Assembly: GCA_019232795.1 (NCBI GenBank)
Contig: JAFANH010000071.1
Span: 1-64,000 of the forward strand
Direction of reading: 5' to 3'
DNA length: 64,000 nucleotides
Origin: Burkholderiaceae bacterium
Lineage (GTDB): Bacteria; Pseudomonadota; Gammaproteobacteria; Burkholderiales; Burkholderiaceae_D
Shown here one piece after another: positions 48,437 to 61,994 of this stretch. Every line of letters begins with the position of its first letter. The stretch's first letter is position 1. The position numbers and the translations under genes are program-made. The notes beneath the pieces were generated by a model. That model worked only from the letters and a program-made list of their open reading frames with translations. It did not search any database and had not been told where the DNA came from.

Positions 48437-49171
48437 ATGCTGGCTTTCCGTCTGTTGCGCGTAATTCTGCATTTGCTTGCGGGATTGGCCATTTGCGCGT
48501 GCATTTTCCCTTTTATCGATGAGACTGGGCGCAGACGCCATATTCAACGCTGGTCGGCACAATTGCTGCGTCACTGCCGGGTGCGTGTCGAGGTTGAGTA
48601 TTGCGGACCTCAAACCGAGGGCGTGCCGGCGCTACTGGTTGCTAACCACATATCCTGGCTCGATATTTTCGTCATCAACTCGATGACTCCGCACCGCTTC
48701 GTCGCCAAGTCGGACATACGCAATTGGCCGCTGATCGGCTGGCTGTGCGCGCGTACCGGCACCATCTTTATCGCGCGCGGCCGCTTGCGCGACGTGCGCA
48801 GGATTTTCGAGGACCTGGTCGCCAGCATACGCGGCAACGAGCACGTCGCGTTCTTTCCCGAGGGGACGACGGCGGGGCAAGGGGCATTGCTGCCTTTCCA
48901 TGCAAACCTGTTTGAAGCGGCGCTCGATGCCAAGGCAGCCATCCTGCCATGTGCGCTGCGTTATCTGGACGCCGGCGGCGAGCTGCACCCTGCGGTGGAT
49001 TTCGTCGGGGACATGAGCTTTGCGGAAAGCCTGCTTGCCATCTTGCGCGGCAGCGACATTACCGCATATCTGAAGGTGTTGCCCCTGATCGACACGGCCG
49101 GGGCGCACCGGCGCGAGCTGGCCGATGCCAGCCGGGCGGTGATTGCCGCCGCTCTGGGCATCCCGGATTGA
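48437..49171 (+). CDS. plsC: 1-acyl-sn-glycerol-3-phosphate acyltransferase
   Basis: It acylates lysophosphatidate to phosphatidate in phospholipid synthesis. The 244 residues have an N-terminal hydrophobic stretch (5-28), the catalytic HX4D motif NHISWLD with H71 and D76, the FIARGR segment and the glycerol-phosphate binding FPEGTTAGQG. It follows ruvX. In several relatives pyrR-pyrB-pyrC lie between these genes; here they do not. It could instead be an OlsA/lyso-ornithine lipid acyltransferase, which sequence alone cannot exclude. Confidence 0.85.
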   Translation: MLAFRLLRVILHLLAGLAICACIFPFIDETGRRRHIQRWSAQLLRHCRVRVEVEYCGPQTEGVPALLVANHISWLDIFVINSMTPHRFVAKSDIRNWPLIGWLCARTGTIFIARGRLRDVRRIFEDLVASIRGNEHVAFFPEGTTAGQGALLPFHANLFEAALDAKAAILPCALRYLDAGGELHPAVDFVGDMSFAESLLAILRGSDITAYLKVLPLIDTAGAHRRELADASRAVIAAALGIPD

Positions 49172-49175
49172 CGAT

Positions 49176-50003
49176 TTATTTCTTGATGCCGGGCTGCTGA
49201 TGTTGCGGGCAGCCGACTTGAAACACCGTGCGGTCCTGTAGGCGCACGGCAGTCAGTTTTCCTCCCCAGACACAACCGGTGTCGAGGCCGACCAGGTTGT
49301 CGCGCATCAGCAGGCCCAGGGTGGACCAATGGCCGAACACCACCGGGGTGCCGGCCGTGCGGCGCTCCGAGAGCTCGAACCAAGGCAGGCAATCGGCCGG
49401 GGCCGCCGCAATATTTTCCGAACTGCTGAAATCCATGCTGCCGTCTGCGCGGCAATAGCGTATGCGTGTCAAAGCGTTCACGATGCAGCGCAGCCTGTCC
49501 ACGCCATGCAGTGCATTATCCCAGCGGGCCGGGGAATTGCCGTACATGTGATGCAGGAATTCCTGCCAGGCCGGACCGCGCAAGGCGTCGGAAACTTCCT
49601 GCGCCAAGGCCAGGGTCTGCGCGACATCCCATTGCGGCAATACACCGGCATGCACGAGCAAGTGGCCGTTTTCAAACAAGGCCAACGGCTGTTGGCGCAA
49701 CCAGGTGAGCAGCTCTTCCCTGTCCGGCGCCTGCAAAATTTCGGCTATGGTGTCGGACTTGCCAGGCAGGCGGACGCCATTGGCGACGGCCAGCAAATGC
49801 AAATCGTGATTTCCCAACAACACTTTTGCACGTTCGCCCAGGCTGCGGACAAAACGCAGGGTGTCGAGCGAGCGCGGGCCGCGGTTGATCAAATCACCGA
49901 CAAAGATATAACGCGGATCGGGTCCGGCGGACGACAATTGTTCCAAGAGCCGCTGGACTTGATCCAGGCAGCCTTGCGCATCGCCTATTGCGTAAATGCT
50001 CAT
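49176..50003 (-). CDS. apaH: Symmetrical bis(5'-nucleosyl)-tetraphosphatase ApaH
   Basis: It hydrolyses Ap4A to two ADP and can remove Np4 caps from RNA. The 275 residues show the metallophosphatase motifs [20 protein letters not shown] and [11 protein letters not shown] near the N-terminus. The ATG at 50003 gives the canonical [12 protein letters not shown] start; a longer in-frame start is rejected. It converges on plsC with four bases between the stop codons. Confidence 0.95.
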   Translation of the reverse strand: MSIYAIGDAQGCLDQVQRLLEQLSSAGPDPRYIFVGDLINRGPRSLDTLRFVRSLGERAKVLLGNHDLHLLAVANGVRLPGKSDTIAEILQAPDREELLTWLRQQPLALFENGHLLVHAGVLPQWDVAQTLALAQEVSDALRGPAWQEFLHHMYGNSPARWDNALHGVDRLRCIVNALTRIRYCRADGSMDFSSSENIAAAPADCLPWFELSERRTAGTPVVFGHWSTLGLLMRDNLVGLDTGCVWGGKLTAVRLQDRTVFQVGCPQHQQPGIKK

Positions 50004-50219
50004 GGATGTAGTTTTCGATTCGGGTTGCCGGGAACGCCGGTCGGCGCGGCGCGCGGGAATGATGTTTCCAAAATAGAACAAATATTAACAATGAATTACA
50101 GTAATTCTCTTGAATACCTGTTGTAATCGTAGGTTCATGCGAATTTATCAAGTGTAGTCACGTAAAATAGCGGAAAAGCAGGGAATGCTGATTTTTGGCT
50201 GTCCAGAAGGGGTTAACGG
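50004..50219. promoter_or_regulatory. Intergenic region before the rhamnose locus
   Basis: An A/T-rich 216-base gap between divergent apaH and rfbB. It contains an odd palindrome GAATTACAGTAATTC at 50093-50107 and a TAAAAT at 50163-50168 that could be a -10, but no convincing -35. It is the likely control region of the polysaccharide locus. I see no JUMPstart/ops element. Confidence 0.4.
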
Positions 50220-51314
50220 ATGATATTAGTGACGGGAGGAGCTGGTTTTATCGGCTCGAATTTCGTTCTCGATTGGCTGGCGCAATCCAATGAGCCTGTC
50301 GTCAATGTCGACAAGCTGACCTACGCCGGCAATTTGAATAATTTGCTTGCCCTGCAAGGGCGACCCGAGCATATCTTCGTTCGGGTCGATATCCGCGACA
50401 CGGCTGGCATAGAGGCATTGCTGAATACCCATAAGCCGCGCGCGATTGTGCACTTTGCCGCGGAAAGCCATGTGGACCGTTCGATACACGGCCCCGGTGA
50501 ATTCATCTCGACCAACATCAACGGCACTTTCAGCATGCTGGAAGCGGCCCGCGCGTACTGGACTGGTTTGCCGGAGGCGGAATGTGCCGGCTTCCGTTTC
50601 CTGCATGTTTCCACCGACGAAGTGTTCGGCTCTCTAGGCGACGCCGACCCGGCATTTTCAGAGACCACAGCCTACGCGCCGAACAGCCCTTACTCGGCTT
50701 CGAAGGCTGCTGCCGATCACTTGGTGCGTTCTTATCACCACACTTATGGCTTGCCGACCCTGACGACCAATTGTTCGAACAACTATGGTCCCTACCACTT
50801 TCCGGAAAAGCTGATTCCCTTGATGATCGCCAACGCCCTGGCAGGCAAGGCCTTGCCAGTCTACGGTGACGGGAAAAACGTGCGTGATTGGCTGTATGTG
50901 AGTGATCACTGTGCCGCTATTCGGCAAGTTTTGCAGAAAGGCCGCTGCGGGGAAACCTACAATATCGGCGGCTGGAATGAGAAAACCAATCTTGAGGTTG
51001 TTCACACTCTGTGCGCGATACTCGATGAATTGAAACCGAATGCCGGTCATGCCAGCTACCGCGAACAAATCCATTTTGTGACCGATCGACCGGGCCATGA
51101 CCGCCGCTATGCAATCGACGCCCGCAAGATCGAGCGCGAACTCGGCTGGAAACCGGTCGAAACTTTCGAGAGCGGCATCAAGAAGACAGTGCAATGGTAT
51201 CTCGACAACCAAACCTGGGTTGCTGAAGTGCAGTCCGGGGCGTATCAGAACTGGGTCGAGAAGAACTACAACCAGCGCGATACCGCGGTTACGACGCAGG
51301 ATGGCAAGCCATGA
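50220..51314 (+). CDS. rfbB: dTDP-glucose 4,6-dehydratase
   Basis: The second step of dTDP-L-rhamnose synthesis. An extended SDR enzyme of 364 residues with the NAD site [16 protein letters not shown], the STDEVFG segment and the catalytic [11 protein letters not shown]. It is the first gene of rfbBACD; its stop overlaps the rfbA start by four bases. Confidence 0.97.
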   Translation: MILVTGGAGFIGSNFVLDWLAQSNEPVVNVDKLTYAGNLNNLLALQGRPEHIFVRVDIRDTAGIEALLNTHKPRAIVHFAAESHVDRSIHGPGEFISTNINGTFSMLEAARAYWTGLPEAECAGFRFLHVSTDEVFGSLGDADPAFSETTAYAPNSPYSASKAAADHLVRSYHHTYGLPTLTTNCSNNYGPYHFPEKLIPLMIANALAGKALPVYGDGKNVRDWLYVSDHCAAIRQVLQKGRCGETYNIGGWNEKTNLEVVHTLCAILDELKPNAGHASYREQIHFVTDRPGHDRRYAIDARKIERELGWKPVETFESGIKKTVQWYLDNQTWVAEVQSGAYQNWVEKNYNQRDTAVTTQDGKP

Positions 51315-52198
51315 CCGAGAAACGTAAAGGCATTATTTTGGCTGGTGGTTCGGGTACCCGGCTGTATCCGATCACGACGTCGACCTCCAAGCAGTTGCTG
51401 CCGGTGTACGACAAGCCGATGATTTACTATCCCCTGACCACGCTGATGCTGGCAGGCATGCGCGATATCCTGCTGATATCGACGCCGCAAGACACACCGC
51501 GCTTTCGAGAACTGCTCGGCGACGGCAATCAATGGGGCATCAATATCAGCTATGCGGTGCAACCTTCGCCCGATGGCTTGGCCCAAGCCTTCATCATCGG
51601 GCGTGAATTCGTCGGACAAGACCCGTCGGTGTTGATTCTGGGCGACAACATCTATTACGGCCACGAATTCGACGCGCAGTTGAACACCGCTGCGCGCCGG
51701 GTTGACGGTGCTACCGTGTTTGCGTATCACGTGCACGATCCTGAGCGTTATGGCGTGGTGGAGTTCGACGGCCAGCGGCGCGCCATCAGCATCGTGGAGA
51801 AACCGACCCAGCCGAAATCGAATTACGCAGTGACCGGCCTGTATTTCTACGACAACCAGGTATGCGATATTGCGGCCGAAATGAAACCGTCGGCGCGCGG
51901 CGAGCTCGAGATTACCGACGTCAATCGAATTTACCTCGAGCGCGGTCAACTCAACGTGGAAGTCATGGGACGCGGCATGGCATGGCTCGACACCGGCACA
52001 CATGAGTCGCTGCTGGATGCCTCGCAATTCGTGGCCACCCTGGAGAAACGGCAGGGACTGAAAGTGGCTTGCCCCGAGGAGATTGCATTTCGCAAGGGCT
52101 ACATCGATGCGGCACAGCTTGAGAAATTGGCGGATCCGCTCAAGAAAAATGCGTATGGCCGTTATCTGATGCAAATTTTGGCAGGAAAAGTGTATTGA
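51311..52198 (+). CDS. rfbA: Glucose-1-phosphate thymidylyltransferase
   Basis: It makes dTDP-glucose from dTTP and glucose-1-phosphate, the first and feedback-inhibited step of the pathway. The 295 residues contain the nucleotidyltransferase signature [24 protein letters not shown], and GDNIYYGH. The length is typical. It is translationally coupled to rfbB. Confidence 0.97.
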   Translation: MTEKRKGIILAGGSGTRLYPITTSTSKQLLPVYDKPMIYYPLTTLMLAGMRDILLISTPQDTPRFRELLGDGNQWGINISYAVQPSPDGLAQAFIIGREFVGQDPSVLILGDNIYYGHEFDAQLNTAARRVDGATVFAYHVHDPERYGVVEFDGQRRAISIVEKPTQPKSNYAVTGLYFYDNQVCDIAAEMKPSARGELEITDVNRIYLERGQLNVEVMGRGMAWLDTGTHESLLDASQFVATLEKRQGLKVACPEEIAFRKGYIDAAQLEKLADPLKKNAYGRYLMQILAGKVY

Positions 52199-52200
52199 CT

Positions 52201-52752
52201 ATGAAGGCGGTCCAAACTGCTATTGACGGCGTTGTGATTCTCGAACCCAAGGTTTTCGGCGACGACCGCGGCTTCTTTTACGAGAGCTATAACGAGAGGC
52301 GTTTTGTGGAGCTGGCCGGACTGGCTGCCGCACCGCGCTTTGTGCAGGATAATCATTCGAAATCGGCGAAGAACGTGTTGCGCGGACTGCACTACCAGAT
52401 CCGGCAAGCTCAGGGAAAGCTGGTGCGCGTCGTCGCCGGCGAAGTGTTCGACGTGGTGGTCGATATCCGCCGCAGCTCGCCGACCTTCGGCCGGTCGGTC
52501 GGCGTCACGCTTTCGGCTGCGAACCAAAGGCAGCTGTGGGTGCCGGCGGGTTTCGCACATGGTTTCGTGGTGACCAGCGAATCCGCGGAATTCCTGTATA
52601 AGACCACCGATTACTGGGCCCCGGAACACGAGCGCTGCATACTCTGGAACGACCCGGCGCTCGGCATCGAGTGGCCCGTCGACGGAGAGCCGGTATTGTC
52701 CGACAAGGATCGCCAGGGCAAACTGTTGAGCGAAGCCGAGGTGTTCGAGTGA
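52201..52752 (+). CDS. rfbC: dTDP-4-dehydrorhamnose 3,5-epimerase
   Basis: It epimerises the 4-keto sugar at C3 and C5. The 183-residue cupin shows the FGDDRGFFYESYNERRF segment, LRGLHYQI with the catalytic His, and VPAGFAHGFVV. The ATG at 52201 is chosen, two bases after the rfbA stop. Confidence 0.97.
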   Translation: MKAVQTAIDGVVILEPKVFGDDRGFFYESYNERRFVELAGLAAAPRFVQDNHSKSAKNVLRGLHYQIRQAQGKLVRVVAGEVFDVVVDIRRSSPTFGRSVGVTLSAANQRQLWVPAGFAHGFVVTSESAEFLYKTTDYWAPEHERCILWNDPALGIEWPVDGEPVLSDKDRQGKLLSEAEVFE

Positions 52753-53633
52753 AGATCTTGCTCACGGGCAGGACCGGGCAGGTCGGCTATCAGCTCGAGC
52801 GCAGCTTGCAGGGCATGGGTGAGGTGGTTGCAGTCAATTCCGCCCAGATGAATCTGGCCGAGCCGGCACAGATACGCGAAGTCATACGGTCGGTGCGGCC
52901 CAACTTGATTGTCAATCCCGCTGCCTATACGGCGGTGGATCTGGCCGAACGCGAGACCGATCTGGCCATGCGTATCAACGGCGAGGCACCGGGTGTGATG
53001 GCGGAAGAGGCGCGCCGACTGGGAGCGGCGCTGATTCATTACTCGACCGACTACGTATTCGACGGCAGCAAGGAGCAAGCCTACACGGAGAGCGACCTCC
53101 CCAATCCGCTCAACGTGTATGGACGCAGCAAGCTTGCAGGGGAGCAGGCGATTCAAGCCGCCGGTATACCGCATCTTATTTTGCGTACCAGTTGGGTGTA
53201 CGGCATGCTCGGCAAGAATTTCCTGTTGACAGTGATGCGGCTGGCCGCAGAACGTGATGAGTTGCGCATCGTCGACGATCAGTATGGAGCGCCGACCTGG
53301 AGCCGCACGATCGCCGACACCACCGCACATATCGTTGCCAGGTTGCAAGCAGGAACCGGCGCCGCGCAGGGTTTGGCGGGCGAAGCGTGGGAAAAGCATG
53401 CCGGCATCTATCACTTGACGGCGCAGGGAAGCACGACCTGGTGCGGCTTCACCAAGGCTATCCTGGCCCATGCGTCGATCACGAAGAAGCCGATCGTGAC
53501 GCCGATCAAAACCGAGGATTATCCCGTGCCGGCACGCCGACCGAAAAATTCCCGACTTTCCTGCCAACGCTTGATGGATACGTTTTGCCGTTTGCCGGAG
53601 TGGGATAAGGCGCTGGAACTTTGTCAAGGATGA
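52749..53633 (+). CDS. rfbD: dTDP-4-dehydrorhamnose reductase
   Basis: The last step, giving dTDP-L-rhamnose. The 294-residue SDR enzyme begins VKILLTGRTGQVGYQLERSL and has the catalytic NVYGRSKLAGEQAI and RTSWVYG. The start is GTG at 52749 overlapping the rfbC stop; a longer in-frame reading inside rfbC is not credible. Confidence 0.95.
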   Translation: MKILLTGRTGQVGYQLERSLQGMGEVVAVNSAQMNLAEPAQIREVIRSVRPNLIVNPAAYTAVDLAERETDLAMRINGEAPGVMAEEARRLGAALIHYSTDYVFDGSKEQAYTESDLPNPLNVYGRSKLAGEQAIQAAGIPHLILRTSWVYGMLGKNFLLTVMRLAAERDELRIVDDQYGAPTWSRTIADTTAHIVARLQAGTGAAQGLAGEAWEKHAGIYHLTAQGSTTWCGFTKAILAHASITKKPIVTPIKTEDYPVPARRPKNSRLSCQRLMDTFCRLPEWDKALELCQG

Positions 53634-53734
53634 TGTTTCCTGCGTGCATGTGGGATCTTGCAGGCAAAGGATATAGAGAGCACACAAGAGAGCGTATATT
53701 GCGTTCTAACCTAAATAAATTGTAATAATTACCG

Positions 53735-57184
<3,450 letters not shown>

Positions 57185-57193
57185 AAGTGGAAT

Positions 57194-58429
57194 GTGACTG
57201 TCGACCTGAGCTATCGCGATACGATCCTGCATAAAGACACGGCAGAGACCCTGCCTTTGGGCAAGGAGGCGACACCGCATGCCGTCGCGGCCATGCGCGT
57301 CGCCATCAACGGCATGGCCCTGATGTCTCCGCTGACCGGCATTGGACAGTATACGTTCAACCTGGTACGTGAAATGCAGGCCATGCGGCTCGCGCCTTGG
57401 CTGTTTTACGCCACCGATTGGCGCCAGGACCTGCGTCCGCCAGTGCTGCCTGGAATAGACATCGCCAAGAACACGATCAAACGTTTGATTCCGCGCGCCT
57501 ATGTCGTACAGCGCCTCTTCCTCCAGCAGTTTTTCTTGCGCGGCGCCCGGCGGCACGACATCCAGTTGTATCACGAGCCGAATTTCATGTCCTACCGCTT
57601 TGGCGGCCCGACCGTGGTGACCGTACACGATCTCGCGTGGTTGCGGTTCCCGGAAACCCAGCCGGCCGATCGCGTGCGGGAAATGAACCGCATCATGCCC
57701 GAGACCGTAAAGAGGGCGGCGCACATCATGGTTCCCTCGGAATTTGTTCGCGGCGAAGTGATAGACCATTACGGCTTGCGTCCCGACCAAGTAACGGCAA
57801 GCCTGCTCGGTGTCGCGCCCGCATTCCGGCCGATGAGCGCCGAACAATGCGCGCAGACGCTCATGCGTTACGATTTGCAGCACGGTCAATATATGCTGGC
57901 GGTCGCGACACTCGAACCGAGAAAAAATCTGAACACCGTGCTGGCGGCATTTTCGCGGTTGCCGCAGGCGATTCGACAGCGCTATCCCTTGGTCATCGTT
58001 GGCATGCGCGGTTGGGGTCAGGGACTGTCGTCCGCAGGTTTGCCGCAAATGATCGCGAAGGGGGAAGTGCGCCTGACCGGCTACGTGCCGCAGGCGGATT
58101 TGCCCGGCCTCTATGCTGGCGCGCGTTTGTTTGCCTATCCTTCGCTGTATGAAGGGTTTGGCTTGCCGCCGCTCGAGGCAATGGCTTGCGGCGTTCCGGT
58201 CATTGTGTCGGATCGGGCTTCGCTGCCCGAGGTGGTCGGTGACGCCGGTGTGCTGACCGAAGCGCTCGACGATCAATCCATGACCCAGCATATGCTGGCG
58301 CTGGTCGAGAATGACGTGCTGCATAGACGGCTATCGATTGCCGGGGTGGAGCGGGCGCAGACCTTCACGTGGCGCCGCTGTGCCGAACGCACGCTGGAGG
58401 TGTATGCAAAAGTGCTGGCTGCAGTTTGA
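57194..58429 (+). CDS. Family 4 glycosyltransferase, WbpY-like
   Basis: A GT-B fold retaining glycosyltransferase that probably transfers D-rhamnose to a growing polysaccharide. The core begins [28 protein letters not shown], similar to Pseudomonas WbpY, and has the nucleotide-sugar [20 protein letters not shown] motif. A GTG at 57194 gives 411 residues; an ATG at 57293 would give 378 residues and fits the family better, but no strong ribosome binding site marks it. It follows rmd by nine bases. Confidence 0.82.
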   Translation: MTVDLSYRDTILHKDTAETLPLGKEATPHAVAAMRVAINGMALMSPLTGIGQYTFNLVREMQAMRLAPWLFYATDWRQDLRPPVLPGIDIAKNTIKRLIPRAYVVQRLFLQQFFLRGARRHDIQLYHEPNFMSYRFGGPTVVTVHDLAWLRFPETQPADRVREMNRIMPETVKRAAHIMVPSEFVRGEVIDHYGLRPDQVTASLLGVAPAFRPMSAEQCAQTLMRYDLQHGQYMLAVATLEPRKNLNTVLAAFSRLPQAIRQRYPLVIVGMRGWGQGLSSAGLPQMIAKGEVRLTGYVPQADLPGLYAGARLFAYPSLYEGFGLPPLEAMACGVPVIVSDRASLPEVVGDAGVLTEALDDQSMTQHMLALVENDVLHRRLSIAGVERAQTFTWRRCAERTLEVYAKVLAAV

Positions 58430-58534
58430 TTTTCCGCGACGGCGCAATGTGGCAGATTGCTGCGGAGTTTGCGGCATCATATCCGGACTTTAGACGAGAG
58501 CGGTGAGATTCGTCACCGAGGGTAAATTATAAAA

Positions 58535-59656
58535 ATGCGGATATTGCACGTCTTTAAGACTTACTATCCCGATTCGGTAGGCGGCGTTGAGCAGGTTATT
58601 CGGCAACTGAGTGCCGGCACCACCAAGCTGGGCCTGAGCAACTGGATTTTCACGCTCAGCCGGCAGGCCAGTGTGATGCCTCTGCTGCACGACGGCGCCA
58701 CGACTATCGTGCGCGCGCAGACCGACGTGGAAATCGCCTCGACGCCGATGTCGTTTCGTGCAGGCTCGGTTTTTCGCGAACAGGTCAGACAGGCGGATCT
58801 GATCCACTATCATTTCCCTTGGCCGTTCGGCGATTTGCTGCATCTGTGTGCCGGGCGTTCAAAGCCGGCGATGCTGACCTATCACTCCGACATCGTGCGG
58901 CAGCGCACCTTGATGCATGTCTACAAGCCGATGCTGCATCGCTTCTTTTCCAATGTGCGTGCCATTGTGCCGACCTCGCCGAATTATTTACAGAGCAGCC
59001 CGATATTGCAGGAGTATCGTGACAAGACCACGATCATTCCCATCGGGCTGGATGAGGCCAGCTATCCGCAGCCGACTGCCGAGCGAACCGCGTACTGGCG
59101 ACAAGAGGTGGGCGAGGATTTCTTTTTGTTTGTCGGGGTTTTACGCTACTACAAGGGTCTGCATATCTTGTTGGACGCGTGCGTCAACAACAACAGCCGG
59201 GTGGTGATTGTCGGCGCCGGCCCCGTGGAAGAGGATCTCAAGCTGCAAGCCATGCAATTGGGGTTGACCAATGTCCACTTCCTGGGTGCGGTTTCGGACG
59301 AGGACAAGGTCACGCTGCTGAAGCTTTGCCGCGCCGTGGTGTTCCCTTCGCATCTGCGTGCCGAAGCCTTTGGCGTCACTCTGCTGGAGGGGGCGATGTA
59401 CGGGAAGCCGCTGATTTCTTCGGAGATCGGCACCGGCAGCAGCTATATCAATATCGACGGCGTAACCGGGATCGTGGTGCCGCCGCACGACCACTGCGCC
59501 TTGCGCGACGCCATGTTGCGTATCGGCTCCGACGCCGCCATGGCCGCCGAAATGGGACGGCAGGCGCGCGAGCGTTTCGATGAAATGTTTACGGCAGAAC
59601 AAATGGCGCGCTCCTACGTGGACTTGTACGGGCAGATACTAGGCGGAGAGGGATGA
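58535..59656 (+). CDS. Family 4 glycosyltransferase, WbpZ-like
   Basis: A GT-B glycosyltransferase of 373 residues. The N-terminus MRILHVFKTYYPDSVGGVEQVIRQL closely recalls WbpZ of the Pseudomonas A-band (D-rhamnan) locus, and the C-terminal donor site is EAFGVTLLEGAMYGKPLIS. It likely adds D-rhamnose or another first sugar to the lipid carrier. It overlaps the next gene by four bases. Confidence 0.82.
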   Translation: MRILHVFKTYYPDSVGGVEQVIRQLSAGTTKLGLSNWIFTLSRQASVMPLLHDGATTIVRAQTDVEIASTPMSFRAGSVFREQVRQADLIHYHFPWPFGDLLHLCAGRSKPAMLTYHSDIVRQRTLMHVYKPMLHRFFSNVRAIVPTSPNYLQSSPILQEYRDKTTIIPIGLDEASYPQPTAERTAYWRQEVGEDFFLFVGVLRYYKGLHILLDACVNNNSRVVIVGAGPVEEDLKLQAMQLGLTNVHFLGAVSDEDKVTLLKLCRAVVFPSHLRAEAFGVTLLEGAMYGKPLISSEIGTGSSYINIDGVTGIVVPPHDHCALRDAMLRIGSDAAMAAEMGRQARERFDEMFTAEQMARSYVDLYGQILGGEG

Positions 59657-60489
59657 TGCGCAGGAAAATACACGACACCTGGATGACTGAACTGACGAGC
59701 CCGGATGGCGCTACTGCTACCGTGGCCGATCACGGAGCGCATGTGTTGTCCTGGACGCCTGCACTGGGCGGTCCGGCGATGTTCCTGAGCGGACGTTCGC
59801 AATATGGGGACGGAGGCGCAATACGCGGTGGGGTGCCTATCATTTTCCCGCAGTTTGCCGAGCGCGGTCCGGGGCGCCACCATGGTTTTGCGCGCCGAGC
59901 AGGCTGGCGGCAGGATTTTGCCGGTGTTGAAAACGGGCGCGCGGTGGCGCGTTATCGCCTGCATGGCGACGACGTGGCTGTCCAGGACTGGCAACATGGC
60001 TTCGAGCTTGGCTTCGAATTGGCGTTTGCGGGACAGGACTTGCACATGACTTTCACGGTGCAAAATTGTGCTGACCATGCCTGGGAGTTTGGTGCGGCTC
60101 TGCACACCTATTTGCAGGTGGAGGACGTCGGACAAATCAGGCTGGGCGGCTTGCGCGGCAACGCCTATATCGACAAGACCAAAGCCATGGCGATGGCGAC
60201 CCAGGAGGACGAGTTGTTGGCCATACGCGGCGAGGTTGATCGCATTTATCTTGCGGTGCAGCAGCCGATTGTCGTCAGCGATGGCGGGCGGATTGTCACG
60301 GTGGAAAAGCACGGATTCGAAGATGTCGTGATCTGGAATCCCGGACCTGCTGCACAAATGGCCGATATGGATGAGGGAGGCTTTCGTTCTTTTGTCTGTG
60401 TCGAAGCCGGCGCGGTCGGGAAAAAGATCATGTTGCAGCCCGGCGAGCGGTGGAGCGGCAGTCAAAGTATTCGCGTCGGCCAATCATGA
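59653..60489 (+). CDS. D-hexose-6-phosphate mutarotase-like protein (YeaD family)
   Basis: An aldose-1-epimerase fold protein of 278 residues with GGVPIIFPQFAERGPGRHHGFAR and the HTYLQVEDV segment, typical of the YeaD/glucose-6-phosphate 1-epimerase family. It would interconvert sugar anomers. Its tight coupling to the glycosyltransferase and placement in the polysaccharide cluster are unusual for this normally housekeeping family; a role in sugar supply is inference. Confidence 0.8.
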   Translation: MMRRKIHDTWMTELTSPDGATATVADHGAHVLSWTPALGGPAMFLSGRSQYGDGGAIRGGVPIIFPQFAERGPGRHHGFARRAGWRQDFAGVENGRAVARYRLHGDDVAVQDWQHGFELGFELAFAGQDLHMTFTVQNCADHAWEFGAALHTYLQVEDVGQIRLGGLRGNAYIDKTKAMAMATQEDELLAIRGEVDRIYLAVQQPIVVSDGGRIVTVEKHGFEDVVIWNPGPAAQMADMDEGGFRSFVCVEAGAVGKKIMLQPGERWSGSQSIRVGQS

Positions 60490-60530
60490 GACGCGGGCTT
60501 GGCAACCGGCTGGCGATGTAGCGGATCCCG

Positions 60531-61994
60531 ATGAGCTTCCTGAGATTTTTCGTCTTCAACCTGCTCGGCCACGCCTTGCCGATTCTGATCGCGCTGGCGG
60601 CGGTACCGACCATTGCGCATCATGCGGGCGTGGATCGGCTGGGAGCGCTGGGTGTCGTGCTCGGCTTGATCGGCTATTTCGGGTTCCTCGATTTCGGGTT
60701 GAGCCGCGTCGTTACCCGACGGGTAGCGATCGCCCTGGAACAGGGCCGGATTGCGGAAGAATTGACGGAATTGCGCGGTTTCCTGTGGTGGTGGGCGGTG
60801 CCGATCCTGACTGCAATGACGCTCTTGCTGATAGGCTTGCGCTTCGTGTTGGGAAGCTTTCTCCCCGCAGGGCCGCTCGGCGAGGAGATGGCGCGCAGCT
60901 GGATCTGGATTGCGCTTTGCATCCCGGTGGCGCTGCTGACCAATTGGCTGCGCGGCGCACTGGAAGGTGAGCAGCGCTTTGCGCGGGTCAACCTGCTGCG
61001 CACGGTTTTTGGCGCATTGAATTTCGCCATACCTGCCCTGGTGTCGCTGGTCTGGCCGACCTTGGACGCCATGGTTGGCTTCATTGTGCTGGGGCGTTTC
61101 GTCGGCTTGCTCGCGCATGCCTGGGCCTGCGTGCAGGTGGAGCCCGGCGTGTTGTGGGGGCATGCGCCGCGTCAGGCGGGAAGCGGCAAGAAATTCTTCC
61201 AGGAGGGCGGCTGGATCACCGTATCGAATCTGGTTGCGCCGATGATGATGTTTGCCGACCGCTTCGTGCTTGCGGCGATGCTGCCGGCCACCGCAGTGGC
61301 TTGGTACGTCACTTCGCTCGACGTGATGATGCGGACCCAGATGGTGCCGGTGGCATTGGCCGGCGTCCTGTTCCCCAAATTCTCGGAGGCAACGCTATCG
61401 GTTTCCGCAGCCTCGATTTTCCATCTCTATCAACGCAGCATCCGTGTTATTTCTGCAATGATGCTGCCGCTCTGTACGGCAGCCGCCGTGCTTGGCTATG
61501 ACGGCTTGCGGATTTGGATGGGCGATACGTTTGCCTTCCACAGCTATCGGGTTGTGGAAATTATTGCAATCGGCATTTTCGTTTCGTCGATTGCGCAAAT
61601 GCCGTTTTCCTGGCTGCAGGGAGTGGGCCGCTCCTATCTGACTGCCCGTATCCATTTGTTTGAACTGCCGGTTTATGCGGCGGGCTTGTATTTTTCGATA
61701 AAACAAGATGGAATAGAAGGCGCGGCCTGGATGTGGACCCTGCGTGTGTCGCTTGATTGTCTCTTGATGCTGGCGTTGTCGGCCAAGAGCGGGCGGCGCA
61801 CGGCCTTGGCCATGGCGGGATCGGGCGCCTGCTTTATCTTGTGTGCGGGGTATCTGATCGGGCCGGAGCGGGACTGGCAGTGGCGTGTCGCCTGTGTGGC
61901 CATATTGTGTGCCGCTTCGCTGCTGTTGGCCTGGTATGCCCTGTTGAACCGGGAAGACCGAGGGGAGATTGGAAGATTGCGTCATGCGTATTAG
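60531..61994 (+). CDS. Polysaccharide flippase, Wzx/oligosaccharide transporter-like
   Basis: A polytopic membrane protein of 487 residues with about twelve to fourteen hydrophobic helices and the MATE/PST-type organisation (RFFVFNLLGHALPILIALAA at the start, VSNLVAPMMMFADRFVLAAML in the middle). It should flip lipid-linked oligosaccharide units across the inner membrane. Its presence suggests a Wzx-dependent route; an ABC exporter (wzm/wzt), expected for a D-rhamnan homopolymer, is not in the window. Confidence 0.82.
   Translation: MSFLRFFVFNLLGHALPILIALAAVPTIAHHAGVDRLGALGVVLGLIGYFGFLDFGLSRVVTRRVAIALEQGRIAEELTELRGFLWWWAVPILTAMTLLLIGLRFVLGSFLPAGPLGEEMARSWIWIALCIPVALLTNWLRGALEGEQRFARVNLLRTVFGALNFAIPALVSLVWPTLDAMVGFIVLGRFVGLLAHAWACVQVEPGVLWGHAPRQAGSGKKFFQEGGWITVSNLVAPMMMFADRFVLAAMLPATAVAWYVTSLDVMMRTQMVPVALAGVLFPKFSEATLSVSAASIFHLYQRSIRVISAMMLPLCTAAAVLGYDGLRIWMGDTFAFHSYRVVEIIAIGIFVSSIAQMPFSWLQGVGRSYLTARIHLFELPVYAAGLYFSIKQDGIEGAAWMWTLRVSLDCLLMLALSAKSGRRTALAMAGSGACFILCAGYLIGPERDWQWRVACVAILCAASLLLAWYALLNREDRGEIGRLRHAY

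Noticed and set aside
50004-50219. JUMPstart/ops antitermination element before the polysaccharide genes
   Set aside because: The core GGCGGTAG with its GTGC context was not found in this region.
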